Below are positions 34,352 through 46,324 of a stretch of DNA of 64,000 nt, in pieces (the first letter of the stretch is position 1; every line of letters begins with the position of its first letter). Source of the DNA: Tragulus kanchil (Eukaryota; Chordata; Mammalia; Artiodactyla; Tragulidae). The position numbers and the translations under genes are program-made. Below the pieces are notes generated by a model. The model was not told the DNA's origin and made no database searches. It saw only the letters and a list, made by a program, of their open reading frames with translations. The stretch covers positions 137,971,301 to 138,035,300 of the forward strand of contig JAIOJX010000025.1 of NCBI GenBank assembly GCA_022376925.1, written 5' to 3'.

Positions 34352-36669
34352 GTAAGCTTAGGCACCTCCGTCTCTTGTTTTCTATTCAGTTAAAAATTGA
34401 TTTATTTATGACAAATAATTCTAAGACTTTTTAAGCAAGGTGGAAGGAGAAACAATAGAATTAGCAAAAGAATAAATCTAACACATTGATTTATAGGTGT
34501 TTCATGGAGAAAATCCTTATGCCTGTACTTTTTTTTTTACTAATTAAAATTCTGCAATATGTGAATTTGATAGCAGTTGTATACACATGCTACATCTAAA
34601 AGTACAGTGCACCTCAGATCCCCAGATGCGGAGCCCATAGACGTGGAGGACTGACTGTGGGACTCGAGCATCCATGAATTTTGAGATCCACGACAGGTGC
34701 TAGAACCAACCCTGCACAGATACCAGGGACACCTGTGTCTATTCACAGAAGAAGCAGTTGGCCAGAAAATGGAGTGTAGTTTGGTAGAGAAAGTACTAGA
34801 TTAAGAGACACATGTTGAAGTTCAGTTTCTGATTTCCTACAAGACCTTATGTAACAGTTGGAGGCAAGTCTGTGATCTCTTTAGTCATTGCTCTCCACAG
34901 GGAAGTGAAAGTGATTCCTGGCTTCTTACTTCTCACTGGCTATTTTGAATCAAAAAGAAAGTTTCTAAGTGTTTTCTCCCTGCCAAGGGGCTAAAAAAAT
35001 GTCACCAAAATCTCTCCTGTAATTATACTTTATTTTTCCAAAGGGTTTTGAAACAAGTGGTTTTTTGTTGCTCCTAAATATGTTAAATAATAATTTAAAA
35101 AATGATTTAAAAGAATAACCAGTGAAAGTATCAAGTTGCAAGGAAATGATTTGCCGAGGCCACATTCTGCTCTTGCATGTACCCATCTCTGGACTTCTTT
35201 TTGGATGGAGTTTTGTGCCTATTCAAGTCAAAACCTGGCCTTAAATGGCTACAGTGTGTGTACTCTGTCTGCATAGTTCCCCTTTAGAACCATGAGTTTA
35301 GCATTTGCTTGTTGAAAGGAGCCTTTGCCCTGATTGAAATTGATAGCTCATCTTTCCATTCTTTTCTTTAGGACAAAGAAGACTATCTTTAGTAGTGGGT
35401 AATTATTTTGTGATTCACTGGTTTGTGGTGGTTGTTTTTTCTTTTTAATACAGCACTAATACATCGGTGTACATTGAGAGAGAAATTAAAGATTTCTTTG
35501 AAGTTGCAAAGATCAAGATGACTGGCACAACTAAAGAAGGCAAGAAGTTTGGTAAGCTTAGGCACCTCCGTCTCTTGTTTTCTATTCAGTTAAAAATTGA
35601 TTTATTTATGACAAATAATTCTAAGACTTTTTAAGCAAGGTGGAAGGAGAAACAATAGAATTAGCAAAAGAATAAATCTAACACATTGATTTATAGGTGT
35701 TTCATGGAGAAAATCCTTATGCCTGTACTTTTTTTTTTACTAATTAAAATTCTGCAATATGTGAATTTGATAGCAGTTGTATACACATGCTACATCTAAA
35801 AGTACAGTGCACCTCAGATCCCCAGATGCGGAGCCCATAGACGTGGAGGACTGACTGTGGGACTCGAGCATCCATGAATTTTGAGATCCACGACAGGTGC
35901 TAGAACCAACCCTGCACAGATACCAGGGACACCTGTGTCTATTCACAGAAGAAGCAGTTGGCCAGAAAATGGAGTGTAGTTTGGTAGAGAAAGTACTAGA
36001 TTAAGAGACACATGTTGAAGTTCAGTTTCTGATTTCCTACAAGACCTTATGTAACAGTTGGAGGCAAGTCTGTGATCTCTTTAGTCATTGCTCTCCACAG
36101 GGAAGTGAAAGTGATTCCTGGCTTCTTACTTCTCACTGGCTATTTTGAATCAAAAAGAAAGTTTCTAAGTGTTTTCTCCCTGCCAAGGGGCTAAAAAAAT
36201 GTCACCAAAATCTCTCCTGTAATTATACTTTATTTTTCCAAAGGGTTTTGAAACAAGTGGTTTTTTGTTGCTCCTAAATATGTTAAATAATAATTTAAAA
36301 AATGATTTAAAAGAATAACCAGTGAAAGTATCAAGTTGCAAGGAAATGATTTGCCGAGGCCACATTCTGCTCTTGCATGTACCCATCTCTGGACTTCTTT
36401 TTGGATGGAGTTTTGTGCCTATTCAAGTCAAAACCTGGCCTTAAATGGCTACAGTGTGTGTACTCTGTCTGCATAGTTCCCCTTTAGAACCATGAGTTTA
36501 GCATTTGCTTGTTGAAAGGAGCCTTTGCCCTGATTGAAATTGATAGCTCATCTTTCCATTCTTTTCTTTAGGACAAAGAAGACTATCTTTAGTAGTGGGT
36601 AATTATTTTGTGATTCACTGGTTTGTGGTGGTTGTTTTTTCTTTTTAATACAGCACTAATACATCGGTG
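34275..36669 (+). repeat. EXOC1: Tandem duplication D12 (34275-35469 / 35475-36669), cuts an exon
   Basis: Offset exactly 1200 bp, copies identical as far as I can read, with five filler bases. Copy 2 starts inside the EXOC1 exon 34246-34351. No young SINE is involved. Confidence 0.96.
35475..35551 (+). pseudogene. EXOC1: 5'-truncated copy of EXOC1 exon 34246-34351
   Basis: The last 77 bases of the exon and its donor recur 1200 bp downstream, at the start of copy 2 of the block 34275-36669. The acceptor and first 29 bases are missing, so it could not be spliced as an internal exon. Confidence 0.88.
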
Positions 36670-37555
36670 ATACTAGTTCAGATTTTTTAAATGGTTTGAA
36701 TCTGTGTATTACATTTTGGTAAAGACGCTGATAAGAATCTCAGGACAATAGGCTTTTGGAAACAGAAATGCTAACTCATCCTAAAGGTTAATTGTTTTTA
36801 AACAGTGTGTTTATATCCTTGTTAATGTTTCACCATGGATATGTTATATCAATTTTTTTTTTTAGTAAATGACATATTAATACTGTTACATGTTTAATGT
36901 TTTCATTTAGTATATTTGTCACCACTTGTTGTTTATTTTGAGAGAACTTTTCTACAGTGAAAACTGCATTAAAGGGAATTCTTTCTAAAATTACCTTCTT
37001 ACTCCTTAAGAGGTTATTAATGCCAGTATCATAATGTTAAGTTTGTCAGGCCTAAGATTCTCATTGAAATAAATGACATAATTAAAATATAATTTAAATC
37101 AAGTACAATAGTATCTTAATGGTATCATTGCATTAACCTAAAACCTTAAATTTTTTTTTTTTTTATCCCTTGAGAAGTTCTTAAATTACCTTGTTAAAAT
37201 TTTTTTAATTGACCTAGTACAAGTGTAGGAGATACTTTTATGCTTTTAAAACAGTGTTAAAATTATATCTCTTGAGTGTGTCTACTAAGTAATAAGGAAT
37301 AGGAGAGTAACAAAAAAATTGTAATTTCTATTACTTTGATATTATCAGTTAAAGAGAAGAAAAACTAAATAATAAATAGAATGCAGAGGATAAAAACAAT
37401 TTTGTTCATCTTTGAAAATCTAACTTGTTGGTCAACATTTAATAAATTTCAAGTTAAATACAAATGACTTCAAAAGTTCTAAATAAGTAGAATATAAACT
37501 TTTAAGAGATATCTTTTAAAGGATTCAAAGTATGTTTAAATCAGTTTTTAATAGT
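36670..37555. other. AT-rich intron, nothing recognised
   Basis: Very AT-rich (long T runs at 36851 and 37150), with no recognised repeat or exon. Confidence 0.6.
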
Positions 37556-39743
37556 AATTATAACTATAAGAAACCTAAAATTTGGGGAAGATAACTTTTC
37601 AATGAATCAAAAATAATTATGAATAAAATTTTAATTTTTTTTTTACTTGCTCTGAAAATGTTGGATCATTGATACTACTAAGAACAGAAAGTCAGATTGA
37701 ATGTATTTTACAAAAGAAAATTGTGTAGTCAATATATAGTCATAGAGATTCAGGGGAATTCTCTCTTTCTGAACCACTCTTGACTTAAGTCCTAGCATCT
37801 GCTTAGTTCAAATAATTTTAAATAATGTAAAAATGCTAGTAAAGTACTTTTTCTTGTGATAAGGTCTTTATGAAGTCTTTGACTTTTTTAGATCAGTAAG
37901 TTTACTCTGATACCCTCAGAGGCATGGAATTTCCCCCCCCAAGATTGATACTTGGGTGTTTTGTTTTCCTTTTGTATTCCTCAAATGTAGTTAATGAAAA
38001 GATAGGTGAAGGATATTTAGTAATAATTTTTAAAATCACATGTGGTTTTTTGTTTCTGTAGCTAGGATAGATCCACATTTATTAGTGAAGCCCATTTACA
38101 TAATAATTCCTCATCTTTAGTAATACAAAACTTAAAAATGATATACCAAGAACATTTTTTTCAGTGTTTCTCCACTAAATTAGGAAATCTTGTTGAGGGG
38201 CTACCCTGGTGGTCCAGTGGGTAAAGAGTCCGCCTTGCAGTGCAAGGGGCACCGGTTCGATCCCTGGCCTGGGAAGATCCCACATGCTGTGGAGCGGCTG
38301 GACCTGTGTGACCAATTAGGAGCCAGTGCTCTGGAGCACATGTGCCTAGAGCCGGCGCTCTGCAGCGAGAGAGGCCACTGCAATGGGAGGCCCACTCAGG
38401 CCGAAGAATTAAGAAGGATGAAAATAAATAAATAAATAAACCAATAAAAGAGGCCAAAATTTTAAAAAAAAGAAGAAGAAGTCTGTTGACTGCAAAGGAG
38501 TCTTGAACACAAGGCTAAATTCAGTCCCAACTGGAAGGTTCATTACATAAATGTTCATTAATTACCTATTATATGGTAAGCACTGTTCGGTACTAAGAAT
38601 GCATCAATGAGCAAAGACCCTACCTTCTGATGCTTAGAGTCTAGCAGAATTATAACTATAAGAAACCTAAAATTTGGGGAAGATAACTTTTCAATGAATC
38701 AAAAATAATTATGAATAAAATTTTAATTTTTTTTTTACTTGCTCTGAAAATGTTGGATCATTGATACTACTAAGAACAGAAAGTCAGATTGAATGTATTT
38801 TACAAAAGAAAATTGTGTAGTCAATATATAGTCATAGAGATTCAGGGGAATTCTCTCTTTCTGAACCACTCTTGACTTAAGTCCTAGCATCTGCTTAGTT
38901 CAAATAATTTTAAATAATGTAAAAATGCTAGTAAAGTACTTTTTCTTGTGATAAGGTCTTTATGAAGTCTTTGACTTTTTTAGATCAGTAAGTTTACTCT
39001 GATACCCTCAGAGGCATGGAATTTCCCCCCCCAAGATTGATACTTGGGTGTTTTGTTTTCCTTTTGTATTCCTCAAATGTAGTTAATGAAAAGATAGGTG
39101 AAGGATATTTAGTAATAATTTTTAAAATCGCTTGTGGTTTTTTTTGTTTCTGTAGCTAGGATAGATCCACATTTATTAGTGAAGCCCATTTACATAATAA
39201 TTCCTCATCTTTAGTAATACAAAACTTAAAAATGATATACCAAGAACATTTTTTTCAGTGTTTCTCCACTAAATTAGGAAATCTTGTTGAGGGGCTACCC
39301 TGGTGGTCCAGTGGGTAAAGAGTCCGCCTTGCAGTGCAAGGGGCACCGGTTCGATCCCTGACAGGAGAAGATCCCACATGCTGTGGAGCGGCTGGACCAG
39401 TGTGTCCAATTAGGAGCCAGTGCTCTGGAGCACATGTGCCTAGAGCTGGTGCTCTGCAATGAGAGGGGCCACTGCAATGGGAGGCCCACTCAGGCCGAAG
39501 AATTAAGAAGGATGAAAATAAATAAATAAATAAACCAATAAAAGAGGCCAAAATTTTAAAAAAAAGAAGAAGAAGTCTGTTGACTGCAAAGGAGTCTTGA
39601 ACACAAGGCTAAATTCAGTCCCAACTGGAAGGTTCATTACATAAATGTTCATTAATTACCTATTATATGGTAAGCACTGTTCGGTACTAAGAATGCATCA
39701 ATGAGCAAAGACCCTACCTTCTGATGCTTAGAGTCTAGCAGAA
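37556..39743 (+). repeat. Tandem duplication D13 (37556-38647 / 38648-39743)
   Basis: Offset 1092-1094 bp. It contains a CHR SINE whose two copies differ at about a dozen positions around 38267-38370 versus 39360-39465, more than the flanks do. Confidence 0.94.
38196..38478 (+). mobile_element. CHR-type SINE, short subfamily (second copy 39290-39573)
   Basis: Head GGGGCTACCCTGGTGG, B box GGTTCGATCCC, tail AAACCAATAAAAGAGGCCAA then an A-run and AAGAAGAAG. The duplicate copy differs at many positions in the body. Confidence 0.88.
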
Positions 39744-40105
39744 ATTATTTAAAGTGATTTAAAAGTTTACTGGAATACTGTTGCTTCTTGCTGATAAATA
39801 ATATAGACCTTTTTATGAGCCCAAATAGGACACTACTAGTATTTGTTAACTACTTAAAACAAAGAAGTCTATGCCCCATTAGTCTTTGCTCTGGAACTGC
39901 TAAACTTAGTAGAGTGACACCTTAAGACCACCAAAAGGGACTGTCAGATCGGCCAACTCATAGCATCCCTCTCTGCCGGCCGCTGTAATGTCCAGCCCTA
40001 TCATTTCATATTCCCTTAAGCTTCAGGTGGCCAAGACTGGGAAGGTTTACATGTTTTTGGTGTGGCAAGTTAGTAGTTTATACTTGAGCTTTTGCGTAGT
40101 GATAG

Positions 40106-40143
40106 CAACTGTCCCTCGTCCCTGCAGGGACGAGGGACAGTTG
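40106..40143. repeat. Perfect 38-bp palindrome (second copy 41227-41264)
   Basis: Nineteen bases on each side read as exact reverse complements around the centre CTGCAG, with no loop; each arm holds GTCCCTCGTCC. It is GC-rich within an AT-rich intron. It matches no repeat family I recognise. Confidence 0.95.
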
Positions 40144-41017
40144 ACATGTTGTTTTCTATTTCTTAAATAGTTCTAGAGTTATTATTCTTTAATTTTCTAT
40201 ATTCTTTTACCTATAGTTTCTTTGCCTTTCAAATTCTCATCTGCATTTAGAATGTTTCACAAAATAGTCTCTACACTTGATCTAATAATCAATCAGAGAG
40301 AAAGAGGTTTTAGATGAAGGAAATACCAAATGATCCTCAGAGAGCCCCAGCTCCTGCATTAAACGTGTTCACTCAGCTTTACCCTTCCATCTACCCATCT
40401 CCTGCTATCAGTATTTTGATACGTACTTTTCATTCTAGGTGTTCACAAAACCAGTTATGTTACTAAATAGTTCAGCTTATTATTCTAAAATGGTTTTAGA
40501 ATAGCGTATATTTTTATCAGAAGGAGTATAAAATTATTTAATACAGTGGAGATTCCTTCCAAGAGCTTTCAATGAAAACAAGATTGTTAATACATTTATA
40601 TCTGAATCTGCAACTTGCAACTTCATTCTAATAAATTTTTACTGTATTAAATTATTTACTTGAACTCTGTTTCCTTCAGAAATCAGCAAATATAGTCTTT
40701 AAATTTAAGTACATCGGCTTAGGAAACTTAAAAATATCATTTAAATGTGGGAGAGGTTTACAGATATAGGTATTTTTACCTGAATATTAGCATAAAAGAA
40801 TACATTAAAAGGCTAGTTAAGTTTTTTCTTTCATGTAGTTTTTCAAACAATAGCTGATCAACTAAACATATGTTGCATCTCTCGTTACTTGATGCTCATG
40901 GTTCTTTGCATGTGTCTTTTAAACTAGAGCTTTAACTTCCTCTTGTGCATGGTTTGTGCAAATTGCAGTTTATTAACTTGTCTTTGTCTTTGATGCTTGC
41001 AACCTAATCCATCACAG

Positions 41018-41062
41018 CTACACTGCCTCGAAAAGAAAGTGCTGTCAAACAGGAAACAGAGA
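41018..41062 (+). CDS. EXOC1: EXOC1 alternative 45-nt exon (15 residues), copy 1
   Basis: This short exon lies between acceptor ATCACAG and donor GTGAGT. It encodes TLPRKESAVKQETE plus split codons at both ends. It enters and leaves in phase 1, so it can be included or skipped without changing the frame: it adds 15 residues between KKF and LHGSS. Known mammalian EXOC1 isoforms differ by this segment. It is basic/acidic and Ser/Thr-bearing, adjoining a Ser-rich linker, so it may tune a disordered loop; that role is inference. Confidence 0.9.
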
Positions 41063-42140
41063 GTGAGTATGCTTAGTGTATTAGTAGGTATTCTCAATGC
41101 ATGTTTGTTTATGTCCAGCCCTATCATTTCATATTCCCTTAAGCTTCAGGTGGCCAAGACTGGGAAGGTTTACATGTTTTTGGTGTGGCAAGTTAGTAGT
41201 TTATACTTGAGCTTTTCGTAGGATAGCAACTGTCCCTCGTCCCTGCAGGGACGAGGGACAGTTGACATGTTGTTTTCTATTTCTTAAATAGTTCTAGAGT
41301 TATTATTCTTTAATTTTCTATATTCTTTTACCTATAGTTTCTTTGCCTTTCAAATTCTCATCTGCATTTAGAATGTTTCACAAAATAGTCTCTACACTTG
41401 ATCTAATAATCAATCAGAGAGAAAGAGGTTTTAGATGAAGGAAATACCAAATGATCCTCAGAGAGCCCCAGCTCCTGCATTAAACGTGTTCACTCAGCTT
41501 TACCCTTCCATCTACCCATCTCCTGCTATCAGTATTTTGATACGTACTTTTCATTCTAGGTGTTCACAAAACCAGTTATGTTACTAAATAGTTCAGCTTA
41601 TTATTCTAAAATGGTTTTAGAATAGCGTATATTTTTATCAGAAGGAGTATAAAATTATTTAATACAGTGGAGATTCCTTCCAAGAGCTTTCAATGAAAAC
41701 AAGATTGTTAATACATTTATATCTGAATCTGCAACTTGCAACTTCATTCTAATAAATTTTTACTGTATTAAATTATTTACTTGAACTCTGTTTCCTTCAG
41801 AAATCAGCAAATATAGTCTTTAAATTTAAGTACATCGGCTTAGGAAACTTAAAAATATCATTTAAATGTGTGGGAGAGGTTTACAGATATAGGTATTTTT
41901 ACCTGAATATTAGCATAAAAGAATACATTAAAAGGCTAGTTAAGTTTTTTCTTTCATGTAGTTTTTCAAACAATAGCTGATCAACTAAACATATGTTGCA
42001 TCTCTCGTTACTTGATGCTCATGGTTCTTTGCATGTGTCTTTTAAACTAGAGCTTTAACTTCCTCTTGTGCATGGTTTGTGCAAATTGCAGTTTATTAAC
42101 TTGTCTTTGTCTTTGATGCTTGCAACCTAATCCATCACAG

Positions 42141-42185
42141 CTACACTGCCTCGAAAAGAAAGTGCTGTCAAACAGGAAACAGAGA
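42141..42185 (+). CDS. EXOC1: Duplicate of the EXOC1 45-nt alternative exon
   Basis: This is an identical copy with identical splice sites, 1123 bp downstream, in the block 39988-42238. Since the length is divisible by three, a transcript with both copies would stay in frame and simply repeat 15 residues. Of all the duplicated exons this is the one that could be tolerated, but it is probably an assembly duplicate. Confidence 0.5.
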
Positions 42186-43465
42186 GTGAGTATGCTTAGT
42201 GTATTAGTAGGTATTCTCAATGCATGTTTGTTTATGTCTAGAAATTAGTTACTTGTCTTGAACAAAGTTACACAAAAATATCAATCGCTCTGAGTTGCCA
42301 GGTATTGGTGAAAGAAAACCAACAGGATGGTAGTGGTATGACTACATCCAAGAAATAAGTAATATAGTTAAAAATATATGGTGGGTAGTCAGAAATCTAT
42401 GAAAGGGTTCACCATTTTACTTTTAAGACTGTGTTTAGAAACTATAAAAATTCTTAAAGATATGGTCAGATTTTGCATAATGAAACCAAAGTTTGTCTCT
42501 CATTAACCTTACATCATACCTTTTTATCACTTATTTGATCATTTGTCCATCTGACCATCAGTGAATAATACAGGTTACCTGAGAAATACTCAAGAAGGGT
42601 GAAAAGGTTTTACTGTTTAAATTTAATTCTGAATAAAAATATCACACTTTCTTATAAAAATGGAATCCTTTAATTCTTTGATGTATGTAGGATATTGTCC
42701 AGACATATTCTTCTCATTTTTCCTCATAACTATGGTAGATTCCTGTGTTTATAGCTAAACTCCGATGTCCCATATTAATATAATTATTGCTGTATGTATT
42801 ATATTTTAGTTGTATTGCAAATACAACAAATTTTCAGGTTTTTCTTTTCATTTTATTTAGTTTTTAAAAGAACTTTTAATCAGTTCACTTACTGAAAAAA
42901 ACAGTTTCTGGGTTCAGGAATTCAACTTAATAGTTGAATCATGTGTAATTGACTTTTGGTAGGGCAAGAGTAATTGAGTGTTGACCGTTCTGTATGATTC
43001 AGCCTAATATGTTGATTTAATATAGAGGTAAGTACTGGAATATGGAAGTTTATTGTTTTGGTTTTGGTTTTTTTAGAAATTCAACCATCATGTTACAGTA
43101 CACTAGGGAGTCATTCATCATAGTCTTGTCTTTTGAGTAGGAAAGAAATCCTTGTCTAGTTTGGAGAAGTCATCAGGCAACTTAATCTTTATGGTGAGAC
43201 AGGCAGGGCACAGTGTGATCTTTAAGATCCCGTTCAGTCTTATTCTATGATTCTTTATGATTTCACCACGCTTTACAGTGTGCTTAGGAAAAGGACACAA
43301 ATGTTAATGAAAGAGAAAGACACTCTACAACCCGTCCCACATGGTAGACTTGTGCCCTAACTAGTGCACACCCTGAAGACCAGGACAGTAGAAGAGAGTC
43401 CTGATTTATTCCATGGATCTTTTATTCATGAAGGTCACAACTTTTAAGGTTTTATTATTTCTTAG

Positions 43466-43629
43466 GTCTTCATGGAAGTTCCGGGAAATTAACTGGATCG
43501 ACTTCTAGTCTAAATAAACTCAGCGTTCAGAGTTCAGGCAATCGCAGATCTCAGTCGTCTTCCTTGCTAGATATGGGAAACATGTCGGCCTCTGACCTTG
43601 ATGTTGCCGACAGAACCAAATTTGATAAG
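43466..43629 (+). CDS. EXOC1: EXOC1 coding exon, residues ~459-513 (Ser-rich linker), copy 1
   Basis: This 164-nt exon follows TATTTCTTAG and ends before GTAAAA. It enters with two bases of a split codon and leaves in phase 0. The product is Ser-rich and low in complexity ([18 protein letters not shown], then [15 protein letters not shown]), typical of a flexible phosphorylatable linker, and ends ADRTKFDK. The full exon is repeated at 44663-44826; 164 is not a multiple of three, so using both would shift the frame. Confidence 0.95.
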
Positions 43630-44662
43630 GTAAAATAAAATAACACATGCTTCTTAATGATCATTATCAGTTTTATAGCATCAATTTGTTATTGCTTTCA
43701 TTGTGTTCAAAGATTTAGGCTCTGTTGACTTTTATCATTTGTCCATCTGACCATCAGTGAATAATACAGGTTACCTGAGAAATACTCAAGAAGGGTGAAA
43801 AGGTTTTACTGTTTAAATTTAATTCTGAATAAAAATATCACACTTTCTTATAAAATGGAATCCTTTAATTCTTTGATGTATGTAGGATATTGTCCAGACA
43901 TATTCTTCTCATTTTTCCTCATAACTATGGTAGATTCCTGTGTTTATAGCTAAACTCCGATGTCCCATATTAATATAATTATTGCTGTATGTATTATATT
44001 TTAGTTGTATTGCAAATACAACAAATTTTCAGGTTTTTCTTTTCATTTTATTTAGTTTTTAAAAGAACTTTTAATCAGTTCACTTACTGAAAAAAACAGT
44101 TTCTGGGTTCAGGAATTCAACTTAATAGTTGAATCATGTGTAATTGACTTTTTTGGTAGGGCAAGAGTAATTGAGTGTTGACCGTTCTGTATGATTCAGC
44201 CTAATATGTTGATTTAATATAGAGGTAAGTACTGGAATATGGAAGTTTATTGTTTTGGTTTTGGTTTTTTTAGAAATTCAACCATCATGTTACAGTACAC
44301 TAGGGAGTCATTCATCATAGTCTTGTCTTTTGAGTAGGAAAGAAATCCTTGTCTAGTTTGGAGAAGTCATCAGGCAACTTAATCTTTATGGTGAGACAGG
44401 CAGGGCACAGTGTGATCTTTAAGATCCCGTTCAGTCTTATTCTATGATTCTTTATGATTTCACCACGCTTTACAGTGTGCTTAGGAAAAGGACACAAATG
44501 TTAATGAAAGAGAAAGACACTCTACAACCCGTCCCACATGGTAGACTTGTGCCCTAACTAGTGCACACCCTGAAGACCAGGACAGTAGAAGAGAGTCCTG
44601 ATTTATTCCATGGATCTTTTATTCATGAAGGTCACAACTTTTAAGGTTTTATTATTTCTTAG

Positions 44663-44826
44663 GTCTTCATGGAAGTTCCGGGAAATTAACTGGATCGACT
44701 TCTAGTCTAAATAAACTCAGCGTTCAGAGTTCAGGCAATCGCAGATCTCAGTCGTCTTCCTTGCTAGATATGGGAAACATGTCGGCCTCTGACCTTGATG
44801 TTGCCGACAGAACCAAATTTGATAAG
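44663..44826 (+). CDS. EXOC1: Duplicate of EXOC1 exon 43466-43629
   Basis: This is an identical exon with the same splice sites, 1197 bp downstream, in the block 42538-44930. Inclusion of both copies would break the reading frame. It is probably an uncollapsed contig overlap. Confidence 0.5.
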
Positions 44827-44930
44827 GTAAAATAAAATAACACATGCTTCTTAATGATCATTATCAGTTTTATAGCATCAATTTGTTATTGCTTTCATTG
44901 TGTTCAAAGATTTAGGCTCTGTTGACTTTT

Positions 44931-45397
44931 AATTAACCATGTCTTACTTTTCAGTTCTGAATCTGAAAAAAAAAAAATACTGCTCTAATGGCAGTTGAAA
45001 TGTGATTCATCAATTCAGTGACATACAGCTTTATTAAAATATGTTGTAAATCATAAAGTGCTTGAATTGCAAATCCAGTTAATTTGAAAAACTACCAAGT
45101 AAAGAGGAAACAGCTTGTATGAAGCTAAATTGTTTAAATAAGTTTAAAAAGTTTATCTCTGTGTTCCTCTTTCCAGATTCCAAGTGAATAATTGTTGTCA
45201 GTTTTGTTTTAGGTATGTTCTGACCCTGTTATGCCTCAGTACCGCATTGTCCTGTCAGTCTTGAAAATATCTGTTTGGGGGATCCTGTAAGATTATAGAT
45301 AAAGCGTCCCTGCTCACTGCAGAAAAGGGATTAAATGTGGAGTGTTATTTTAAGCATTTTGTTCAGTTCTTTGTAGGTTCATTTTGGTTTTCTTCAG
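44931..45397. other. Intron, nothing recognised
   Basis: AT-rich, single copy, ends with TTTTCTTCAG acceptor. Confidence 0.6.
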
Positions 45398-45505
45398 ATC
45401 TTTGAGCAGGTGCTAAGTGAACTGGAGCCCCTGTGTCTGGCAGAACAAGACTTCATAAGTAAATTTTTCAAACTACAGCAACCTCAGAGTGTGCCTGGAA
45501 CTATG
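45398..45505 (+). CDS. EXOC1: EXOC1 coding exon, residues ~514-549
   Basis: This 108-nt exon is phase 0 at both ends, with acceptor TTTTCTTCAG and donor GTATGA. It encodes 36 residues, [20 protein letters not shown] through SKFFKLQQ to PGTM. It resumes the folded helical region after the Ser-rich linker. Confidence 0.96.
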
Positions 45506-45862
45506 GTATGACTGACACGTATTTATTAGTTCATATTTGTGATCTGTGGCATAATTATACTGATAAGTATATTGTCACAATTTTGGTATCAGAACAGAAG
45601 AAAAAAGAATTTACAATGTAAGGATTTCTTAAATAGTTCTTATCATACAAGATAATAAAAGCAGAGCTAGAGTTTGAGTATCTAACCTAATATTCTAAAC
45701 TATCTTGGGCCTAAACATTCTCCAAATTGATGAGGGGGGAAACATCTGAATTTACTTTGCAAAAAATATTTTTAAAAAGCAAATTTGTTACTTTAGTAAT
45801 CATCAAGAAAAAGTAAATAGAATTTTTAAAAGAATAAAGATGTTTTAGTGTATATTTGTCAT

Positions 45863-46068
45863 TGTTTAGTCACTAAGTCATGTCTGACTCTTTGTGACCC
45901 CTGGACTGTAGCCCACCACTTCTTGTCTGTCTGTGGGATTTACAAGGCAAGAATACTGGAGTGGATTGCCATTTCCTTCTCCAAGGGTATCTTCCCAATC
46001 CAGGAATCAAACCTGTAGCTCCTGCACTGGCAGGTAGATTCTTTACCGCTGAGCCAGCAGGAAAGCCT
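45863..46068 (-). mobile_element. Bov-tA SINE
   Basis: Reverse-strand Bov-tA: CATTGTTTAGTCACTAAGTC, ACTCTTTGTGACCCC, GGCAAGAATACTGGAGTGG, CCTGCACTGGCAGGTAGATT, ending CAGCAGGAAAGCC. Confidence 0.9.
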
Positions 46069-46149
46069 TTGAATGTATATGCCATAGTCTTACAAAATAA
46101 AAGAAAGCAAGAAAGAAGAAAATGGTGAGCCTCAAATCAGAATCTTTCT

Positions 46150-46290
46150 TAAGGCTTTCTTATGAACTAGCTCTGAGACCTTAAACTATTTAATCCTTGT
46201 TTTTCCTTATTTATGCAATGGGTATAATAATAATACCTACTCATCATAGCTCTGTAGCAGCATAAATGTAAGAAAAAACGAGAGATGTTC
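46150..46290 (+). mobile_element. MIR SINE fragment (second copy about 47233-47373)
   Basis: It includes the MIR wording GCTCTGAGACCTTAAACTAT, then TTATGCAATGGGTATAATAA and TACCTACTCATCATAG, diverged as expected of an ancient element. Confidence 0.7.
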
Positions 46291-46324
46291 TAGAATACTT
46301 TGAAGAACTTAAAAGCACAATGGA

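Larger units (their letters stand above)
39988..42238 (+). repeat. EXOC1: Tandem duplication D14 (39988-41110 / 41111-42238), whole 45-nt exon included
   Basis: Offset 1123 bp. It repeats a perfect 38-bp palindrome and the alternative 45-nt exon. The palindrome's left flank differs between copies (TTTGCGTAGTGATAGC versus TTTCGTAGGATAGC). Confidence 0.95.
42538..44930 (+). repeat. EXOC1: Tandem duplication D15 (42538-43733 / 43734-44930), whole exon included
   Basis: Offset 1196-1197 bp. It repeats the full 164-nt Ser-rich exon and its splice sites. Differences are short runs only (A at 42655, T at 42955). Confidence 0.95.

Noticed and set aside
45873..46085. Minus-strand ORF of 70 codons
   Set aside because: Translation of a Bov-tA SINE.
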